Origin: Butyrivibrio sp.
Lineage (GTDB): Bacteria > Bacillota > Clostridia > Lachnospirales > Lachnospiraceae
Direction: 5' to 3'
Length of the DNA: 64,000 bases
NCBI GenBank assembly: GCA_015056575.1
Contig: SVGA01000004.1
Location: 62,001 to 126,000, forward strand
In this document: positions 58,330-64,000 of the stretch, one piece after another
Position numbering within the stretch: the stretch's first letter is position 1
Layout of the letters: each line of letters opens with the position of its first letter
Notes under the pieces: generated by a model
What the model saw: only the letters and a program-made list of their open reading frames with translations
Databases searched by the model: none
What the model was told of the DNA's origin: nothing
Made by a program: the position numbers and the translations under genes

Positions 58330-59946
58330 ATGCCTGAAAGATTACAAGCAATCCGGCAGAGGATTCTCGATTGGTGGAATCAGTTTACAGCAAGGCAGAA
58401 GACCTTGATCATCGGTGCCGCAACTGTTGTGGTTCTCACAATAGTTATTCTGGTATCTGTCTTAAATCAACCGCAATATGTTTTATTGGCTACAGCCAAC
58501 TCCACTAAGGAGGCCTCGGAAATAAGAGACCTTCTTGATGCCAATGCCGTTAAATACAAGATGTCCGATAACGGCCTTGAATTCAGGGTCCTTAAGAAGG
58601 AGCAGGGATCAGCCAGTCTTTTGCTGGGTGCAAACGACATCCAGTCCTATGCTTACAGCATCGACAATGTAACAGACGGAAGCTTTTCAACAACAGAGTC
58701 CGACAAGCAGAAGAAATACGTACTTTATCTGGAAAGCCGGTTGGAACAGGACTTTCTTTCCAAGTTTGATGCCATTGAAAGTGCCAACGTTCAGCTCCAT
58801 ATTCCGGATAACGATGGAACGCTTATCGGCAATCAGGAGCCTTCAAGCGCCTGGATCGTGCTGACTCTCAAGGATGACGGTAAGTTTGATGAAGAAAACG
58901 CTGCCTTCCTTGCAAAGGGTGTTGCTACAGCCATCGGCAACGACAATACCGACGATATTGTCATTCTTGATTCGGCCGGCAACATGCTCTTTTCCGGAGG
59001 GGAAGATTCAACTACTGCAGGTCTTGCATCATCTCAGCTTTCTGCCAAGGCTAAGGCCGAGCAGCTTGTTAAGACTGAGGTCAAAAAAGTCCTCCTTGGA
59101 ACCAAACTTTATGACGATATAGAGGTTGCCAGCAATCTGGTCATGGACTTTTCCAATAAGGAGACCGTAGAGCATCACTACACGCCCGCAGAAGATCAGA
59201 CTCAGGGCGTCTTAAGCCATGAGGACCTCTACAGTGCAGAGAATGTAAGCGGCGTCAGCGGAATTCCCGGAACAGACTCCAATGCCGATGATGAGACCAG
59301 CTATGTTACCATAGACAACAACAATTCCACATCAAACATCACCGAGGAATCCAGGGATTATCTTCCCAATGAGAGGATCGTGACCGAGACCAGTGTGCCC
59401 GGTGCCATAGTATATAAGGATTCTTCCATATCAGTAACCGCAATAAATTACGTGATCATGAAGGAAGAAGAATATAGGGCTGCGGATCACGATAACATGA
59501 CATGGGACGATTACAAGCTTGCCAACAATCAGCCTGTTGCAATGGATGTACCCGAGGACATGATCAACGTAGTTTCCAAGGCGACAGGTATTGATGCTGC
59601 CAATGTTGCTATGGCGGCATACACAGAGTATGTTTACTTTGACAGAAGCGGAGCGGGGATCACCGTTACGGATGTACTTCAGATACTGCTTATTCTGGTT
59701 ATCCTGGGACTTTTGGCATTTATCATTATCAGAAGCATGTGGACCAGCAAAAAGCAGGTGGAGGAGCCGGAACCGGAGCCTTTGTCCGTGGAACAGCTTT
59801 TGGAATCACAGCCTGAGGAAACTTTACAGGATATTGAGATGGATACCGGATCGGAGACCAAGAGACTTATTGAAAAATTCGTTGATGAAAATCCCGAGGC
59901 AGCTGCAACTCTGCTTCGTAACTGGCTGAATGAAGATTACGGTTAA
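58330..59946 (+). CDS. fliF: Flagellar M-ring protein FliF
   Basis: A 538-residue MS-ring protein. Transmembrane helices lie at about 28-48 and 446-465; the region between is periplasm-facing in Gram-negatives and outside the membrane here. YscJ/FliF signatures appear early (YVLLATANSTKEASEIRDLL) and in VQLHIPDN. The C-terminal tail (ETKRLIEKFVDENPEAAATL with LLRNWLNEDYG) is the FliG-binding end. A GGGGAGGGAG site precedes ATG 58330, after the structured gap. Confidence 0.95.
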   Translation: MPERLQAIRQRILDWWNQFTARQKTLIIGAATVVVLTIVILVSVLNQPQYVLLATANSTKEASEIRDLLDANAVKYKMSDNGLEFRVLKKEQGSASLLLGANDIQSYAYSIDNVTDGSFSTTESDKQKKYVLYLESRLEQDFLSKFDAIESANVQLHIPDNDGTLIGNQEPSSAWIVLTLKDDGKFDEENAAFLAKGVATAIGNDNTDDIVILDSAGNMLFSGGEDSTTAGLASSQLSAKAKAEQLVKTEVKKVLLGTKLYDDIEVASNLVMDFSNKETVEHHYTPAEDQTQGVLSHEDLYSAENVSGVSGIPGTDSNADDETSYVTIDNNNSTSNITEESRDYLPNERIVTETSVPGAIVYKDSSISVTAINYVIMKEEEYRAADHDNMTWDDYKLANNQPVAMDVPEDMINVVSKATGIDAANVAMAAYTEYVYFDRSGAGITVTDVLQILLILVILGLLAFIIIRSMWTSKKQVEEPEPEPLSVEQLLESQPEETLQDIEMDTGSETKRLIEKFVDENPEAAATLLRNWLNEDYG

Positions 59947-59980
59947 TTGATATAAGATTTTTTACGGGGAGTGAAAAGCA

Positions 59981-61015
59981 ATGATGGATTATGATGCAGG
60001 CTCAAATAGCCTGATCGCTGATCTTACGGGGACACAAAAAGCGGCGATCCTTCTGATCGCTCTGGGACCGGAAAAGTCCTCTGCCATATTTAAGCATCTC
60101 AAAGAGGAAGAGATTGAGGAGCTTACTCTTGAGATAGCCAATACAAGAAGCGTTACCTCGCAGATCAAAGAGGCAGTGCTTGAGGAGTTCTACGGTGTAC
60201 TTCTTGCTCAGCAGTACATAGCTGAAGGTGGTATTACCTACGCTAAAGAGCTTCTTGAGAAGGCACTTGGTGAAGATAAGGCGCTTGATGTTATCAGTAA
60301 GCTTACAGCTTCACTTCAGGTTAAGCCTTTCGAGTTTATCAGAAAGACAGAGCCTTCACAGCTTCTGACCTTCATCCAGGATGAGCATCCTCAGACTATT
60401 GCTCTTATTTTGTCATATATGTCGCCTTCTCAGAGCGCTATGATCCTATCGGCTCTGGCACCTGACAGGCAGGCTGATGTAGCTAAGCGTATTGCGGCCA
60501 TGGACAGAACAAGTCCCGACACCATCAAAGAGGTAGAGAAGGTTTTGGAATCAAAGTTGACATCTCTTGTAAATCAGGATTACACCATTGTCGGTGGTGT
60601 GGATGCAGTAGTAGAAATCCTCAATACCGTCGATCGTGCCACAGAGAAGCATATTATGGAGACTCTGGAAATCGAAGAGCCGGAGCTTGCCGACGAGATC
60701 AGAAAGAAGATGTTCGTATTCGAAGACATTCTTCTTCTGGACGACAGATCTATTCAGAGAGTGCTGCGTGAGGTTGAGAACGGTGACCTTGCTCTTGCAT
60801 GTAAGAGTGCTACAGAGCAGGTTCAGACAGCTATTTTCAACAACCTTTCAAAGCGTCTTGCAGCCATGATCAAGGAAGATATGGATTTCATGGGTCCTGT
60901 TCGTATGAAGGATGTTGAAGAAGCTCAGCAGAAGATCGTTAATGTCATCAGAAAGCTTGAGGACGCCGGTGAAATCGTAATCTCCAGAGGTGGAGGTGAT
61001 GAGCTAGTTGTCTAA
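59981..61015 (+). CDS. fliG: Flagellar motor switch protein FliG
   Basis: A 344-residue switch protein that couples the stator to the rotor. The N domain has GTQKAAILLIALGPEKSSAIF, the middle domain the EHPQTIALILSYM motif, and the C domain the charged torque helix with FEDILLLDDRSIQRVLREVE. It ends GGGDELVV. A GGGGAG site precedes ATG 59981. Confidence 0.96.
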   Translation: MMDYDAGSNSLIADLTGTQKAAILLIALGPEKSSAIFKHLKEEEIEELTLEIANTRSVTSQIKEAVLEEFYGVLLAQQYIAEGGITYAKELLEKALGEDKALDVISKLTASLQVKPFEFIRKTEPSQLLTFIQDEHPQTIALILSYMSPSQSAMILSALAPDRQADVAKRIAAMDRTSPDTIKEVEKVLESKLTSLVNQDYTIVGGVDAVVEILNTVDRATEKHIMETLEIEEPELADEIRKKMFVFEDILLLDDRSIQRVLREVENGDLALACKSATEQVQTAIFNNLSKRLAAMIKEDMDFMGPVRMKDVEEAQQKIVNVIRKLEDAGEIVISRGGGDELVV

Positions 61016-61883
61016 TCTTTTTAAAGCAGGTTTTGTGAGCTTTGATGCAACCGAACCCATGATAATTGACAGCAACGAGCTGGCTAACAAAAAGATCGAG
61101 GCTTTTCAGGAGCAGGAGCTTAAAAGACAAAGATCCATGATGACTCAGGACGAGGGGTACATGGATGGGAATGAAGAAAGCGACTTTGTTCCCGGTATAG
61201 ATATGGAACAGCTTTCGCAGTTAACGGAGGATCAGAGCATGTTAGAATCAGTTCCTGATCCTCAGTTTGATATGGAAGCAATGCAGGCTGAGATAGATTT
61301 TAAGCTTCAACAGGCTCAGGAGCAGGCGGACAGCATCATTCAGGATGCTCAGGCTCAGGCAGAGAGCATCAGACAGAATGCCGTAGAACAAGGAAGGCAG
61401 GAAGGGTACGAAGCAGGATACCAGGAAGGCTCTGCTGCCGCGGCAGCTCTTCAGGAGGATGTTGAGCTAAAGAAAGAGGAGCTGGAGAAGCAGTACCAGC
61501 AGATAGTTGATGAGCTGGAACCGGAGATGGTTGATGTTCTTACCCAGATATATGAACACGTTTTCAACATTGAGCTCAGGGAAGACAAGGGTATAATCCT
61601 TCACCTTTTAAAGACCACTCTTTCGAGGATAGAGCCGGGCAAGGACCTTATTGTTCATGTTTCTTCCGACGACTATGATGAGATCATGGATAAGAAGGAA
61701 GACCTTGATTCCTGCATAACTTCTCCCAATACCACCATGGAGATCATTGAAGATCCACTCCTTAAGGAGAACGAGTGCATGATAGAGTCCGACAGCGGTG
61801 TATTCGACTGCAGTCTGGGCGTGGAACTTTCGGAGATAACAAGGAAGCTTAAGCTTCTTTCTTTTGACCGTAGTAGAAGATAA
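61008..61883 (+). CDS. fliH: Flagellar assembly protein FliH
   Basis: A 291-residue stator protein of the flagellar export ATPase. The middle (about 85-175) is a long Gln/Glu-rich coiled coil with repeated EQGRQEGYEAGYQEGSAAA, the GxxxG-type repeat of FliH; the C-terminus (about 185-290) matches the FliH/V-ATPase E domain. The start is TTG 61008, overlapping the fliG stop, with GGAGGTGA at 60992-60999. Confidence 0.9.
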   Translation: MSNLFKAGFVSFDATEPMIIDSNELANKKIEAFQEQELKRQRSMMTQDEGYMDGNEESDFVPGIDMEQLSQLTEDQSMLESVPDPQFDMEAMQAEIDFKLQQAQEQADSIIQDAQAQAESIRQNAVEQGRQEGYEAGYQEGSAAAAALQEDVELKKEELEKQYQQIVDELEPEMVDVLTQIYEHVFNIELREDKGIILHLLKTTLSRIEPGKDLIVHVSSDDYDEIMDKKEDLDSCITSPNTTMEIIEDPLLKENECMIESDSGVFDCSLGVELSEITRKLKLLSFDRSRR

Positions 61884-61895
61884 CAGAGGTGTATT

Positions 61896-63254
61896 ATGCT
61901 GGTTTCTTCAGTTGATCTGTCAAAATACAAGAAAATGCAGAATGCTCCCTATTACAGGACAAGAGGGAAGGTTGTGAACGTTATCGGCCTTACCATTGAG
62001 TCTGCGGGCCCTGATGCCAAGCTTGGAGACATCTGCCTTATCTATCCAAAGAAAAAGGACGATGACTCTCTCACCAATCGCAAGGTAAAGCCCGCTATGG
62101 CTGAGGTGGTAGGCTTTAAGGACAACCATGTCCAACTTATGCCCTATGAGAATACCAGCGGTATAGGCAACGGAAGCATAGTAGAGAATACCGACTCTCC
62201 GCTGAGGGTCAATGTAGGGGAGGGCCTTCTCGGACATACTTTGGATGGTCTGGGAAGGATAGATGGAACCAATTACGGACAGGGCGTTGCCCTTGAAGGG
62301 GGCGTAGCCTATTCCGTCGAGAATCAGCCCCCGGATCCCATGACCAGAGACCCTATTTCAGAGGTGCTTCCACTTGGCGTAAAAGCTGTTGACGGACTTC
62401 TTACGGTGGGAAAAGGTCAGCGTATCGGCATCTTTGCCGGCTCAGGTGTTGGTAAATCAACGCTGCTTGGTATGTTTGCCAGGAATACTCAGGCCGATAT
62501 AAATGTTATAGCTCTTATCGGAGAGCGAGGCAGAGAGGTACGTGAATTCATAGAGAGGGATATGGGAGAGGAAGGTATGAAAAGATCCATCGTGGTCTGC
62601 GCGACCTCCGATAAACCTGCCCTTGAGAGACTTAAGGCGGCCAAAACCGCAACGTCAATAGCTGAGTATTTCAGGGATAAAGGCAAGGACGTCCTTCTTA
62701 TGATGGATTCCCTTACCCGTTTTTCCATGGCTCAAAGGGAGATCGGTCTTGCCAGCGGCGAGCCTCCGGTTTCAAGAGGATATCCTCCCAGTGTTTATGC
62801 GGAGATGCCCAAGCTCCTTGAAAGAGCCGGTCGTTCCAGAAAGGGATCCATAACAGGCCTTTATACTGTTCTTGTGGACGGTGACGATATGAACGAGCCC
62901 ATCACCGATACAGCCCGTGGTATTCTGGACGGTCATATTGTTCTTAATCGTAAGCTGGCGCAAAAGAACCATTATCCTGCAATCGACGTATTGGCAAGTA
63001 TTTCCAGATGTATGTCTGCTATTGCCGATCCCGAGCACAAGAAAGCTGCAGGCAAACTAAAGACAGTTCTTGCCACCTACAACGATGCGGAAGATCTTAT
63101 AAATATAGGTGCCTACAGAAGCGGTGCCAACAAGAATATCGACTATGCCGTTTCCAAGATAGACAGAGTAAATGCTTTCCTTACCCAGGAAACGGATGAG
63201 AAATTCTCCTTTGAGGAGATTAGAGCAGAGCTTCTTGATATTTTCAATGATTAA
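61896..63254 (+). CDS. fliI: Flagellum-specific ATPase FliI
   Basis: A 452-residue ATPase of the flagellar export apparatus, related to F1-beta. Walker A is AGSGVGKST at 181-189, Walker B LLMMDSLTRF, and ALIGERGREVREF is the family signature. The C-terminal ends with helical FliJ contacts. An AGAGGT site precedes the ATG. Confidence 0.96.
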   Translation: MLVSSVDLSKYKKMQNAPYYRTRGKVVNVIGLTIESAGPDAKLGDICLIYPKKKDDDSLTNRKVKPAMAEVVGFKDNHVQLMPYENTSGIGNGSIVENTDSPLRVNVGEGLLGHTLDGLGRIDGTNYGQGVALEGGVAYSVENQPPDPMTRDPISEVLPLGVKAVDGLLTVGKGQRIGIFAGSGVGKSTLLGMFARNTQADINVIALIGERGREVREFIERDMGEEGMKRSIVVCATSDKPALERLKAAKTATSIAEYFRDKGKDVLLMMDSLTRFSMAQREIGLASGEPPVSRGYPPSVYAEMPKLLERAGRSRKGSITGLYTVLVDGDDMNEPITDTARGILDGHIVLNRKLAQKNHYPAIDVLASISRCMSAIADPEHKKAAGKLKTVLATYNDAEDLINIGAYRSGANKNIDYAVSKIDRVNAFLTQETDEKFSFEEIRAELLDIFND

Positions 63255-63265
63255 GGAGTTTGCAA

Positions 63266-63724
63266 ATGGCCAGATTTGTTTACGGTATGCAGAGCATACT
63301 CAATATCAAGCAAAAGACTGAGAGCCAGACCAAGATGGAATTTGCCATGGCACAGGCTGAGCTCAACAAACAGCTGGATATTCTGGATGAATATGTAAGA
63401 CGTAAAGAACAGTATCTTCAGGAAGCGGAAGACCTAAGAAATGCTGAGTCCCTTAAGCTTCAGGATATACTGGATAACCAATATGCCACTGCCCAGATGG
63501 ATGTTATGATCAAAGCCCAATCTCGTGTTGTGGAGCAGTATGAAGCTGCTGTTGAGAAGGTGAGGGTTAAACTCACAAGGAATATCCAGGAAAGAAAGAT
63601 GCAGGAGGTCCTAAGGGACAGGGCCTTTGCTGAATTTTTGGAAGAGCAGAAGCAGGAAGAATACAAGGAAAACGATCAGCGCACCAGCTTTACCTACGGA
63701 CAAAGACAGAAGGAAAAAAACTAA
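63266..63724 (+). CDS. fliJ: Flagellar export protein FliJ
   Basis: A 152-residue, almost fully coiled-coil protein, the central stalk of the export ATPase. It starts ARFVYGMQSILNIKQKTE, a typical FliJ beginning (F-x-Y-x-x-Q-x-x-L). ATG 63266 is used because AAGGAG lies at 63253-63258; the TTG at 63260 overlaps the site. The sequence is highly charged, as in the family. Confidence 0.88.
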   Translation: MARFVYGMQSILNIKQKTESQTKMEFAMAQAELNKQLDILDEYVRRKEQYLQEAEDLRNAESLKLQDILDNQYATAQMDVMIKAQSRVVEQYEAAVEKVRVKLTRNIQERKMQEVLRDRAFAEFLEEQKQEEYKENDQRTSFTYGQRQKEKN

Positions 63725-64000
63725 ATGGCAGACAATACTTTGCTTAATCAGCCTGATGACCCTAAAGCGGCCAAGGCCAAGCTAAAAGCTGACAAAAAAG
63801 AATATAAGAAAGCTCTAAAAGAGCAGAAGAAGGCCCAGAAGGAAAAAGAGAGGGAATTTGCCGACAGAACCGCCGAGATCAACGGCGATGACGCAGGAGG
63901 TCTTGCAACCCTGGTTATCACATTCCTCATAATTCTGATCTGGCTTGCTATAATGGCTCTTTTGGTAAAACTTGATGTGGGTGGCTTTGGATCAGACATT
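63725..64000 (+). CDS. YlxF-like flagellar-operon membrane protein (3' end outside window)
   Basis: Open from ATG 63725, immediately after the fliJ stop, to the window end (92 residues seen). The first 50 residues are very rich in Lys, Ala and Glu, followed by one transmembrane helix (about 60-80, LATLVITFLIILIWLAIMAL) and a short outer part. Its place between fliJ and the expected fliK, and its one helix, fit YlxF/MotE-like proteins of Gram-positive flagellar operons. The diagnostic C-terminal half is missing, so this is positional inference. Confidence 0.7.
   Translation, partial: MADNTLLNQPDDPKAAKAKLKADKKEYKKALKEQKKAQKEKEREFADRTAEINGDDAGGLATLVITFLIILIWLAIMALLVKLDVGGFGSDI

Overview
The window looks like chromosomal DNA of a motile, saccharolytic anaerobic Firmicute, most likely a Lachnospiraceae member of the Butyrivibrio/Pseudobutyrivibrio type. 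This rests on strong AGGAGG-type ribosome sites, sigma-A promoters with extended -10 elements, CodY next to a Bacillus-like flagellar operon, CUT1 sugar transport without a local ATPase, HemZ, and a serC-serA-DUF1015 operon. The genus is an inference. Almost all genes read on the + strand; only aroC is on the minus strand. I see no rRNA, CRISPR array, prophage or intact insertion sequence.

Layout: 1-5420 holds the end of an FAD-dependent dehydrogenase, then clpS-clpA-aat (a complete N-degron recognition, unfolding and tagging set), a serine esterase and 5-formyl-THF cyclo-ligase. 5442-15164 is a sugar-use region: AraC regulator, lipoprotein-permease-permease ABC importer, GH2 beta-galactosidase, and a LytS/YesM-type kinase whose response regulator gene carries a frameshift. 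15296-18060 is a secreted type I pullulanase with a palindromic operator placed on its predicted start of transcription. 18100-27110 mixes proA, a two-domain class II aldolase, cell-wall enzymes (S66 LD-carboxypeptidase, GH25 lysozyme, VanY), a small secreted protein, a beta-propeller lactonase and aroC. 27131-36545 carries tgt, yajC, then leuB, a GT-C type membrane protein, ilvD, ilvB and an L,D-transpeptidase. 36650-42912 is serC-serA-DUF1015 followed by a GlgB-like protein that has lost the catalytic nucleophile and ends in a coiled coil and a Lys/Ala/Pro tail. 42969-48041 is tRNA-Thr(CGU), then apt-rel-MBL hydrolase-hemZ. 48309-53479 is a compact module: multi-pass membrane protein, hypB, hypA and a 953-residue Fe-S/FAD oxidoreductase, with no hydrogenase genes. 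53608-64000 is topA, codY and the start of the flagellar operon flgB-flgC-fliE-fliF-fliG-fliH-fliI-fliJ plus a partial YlxF-like gene.

The items most worth a second look are the catalytically altered GlgB paralogue with a histone-like tail (40351-42912), the hypA/hypB redox module (48309-53479), a four-hairpin element between fliE and fliF whose second hairpin has symmetrical purine internal loops (58150-58298), the N-degron operon in a Firmicute, the DUF1015 gene in the serine operon, and the frameshifted response regulator. All calls come from reading the sequence and from knowledge of the families; no database search was run.
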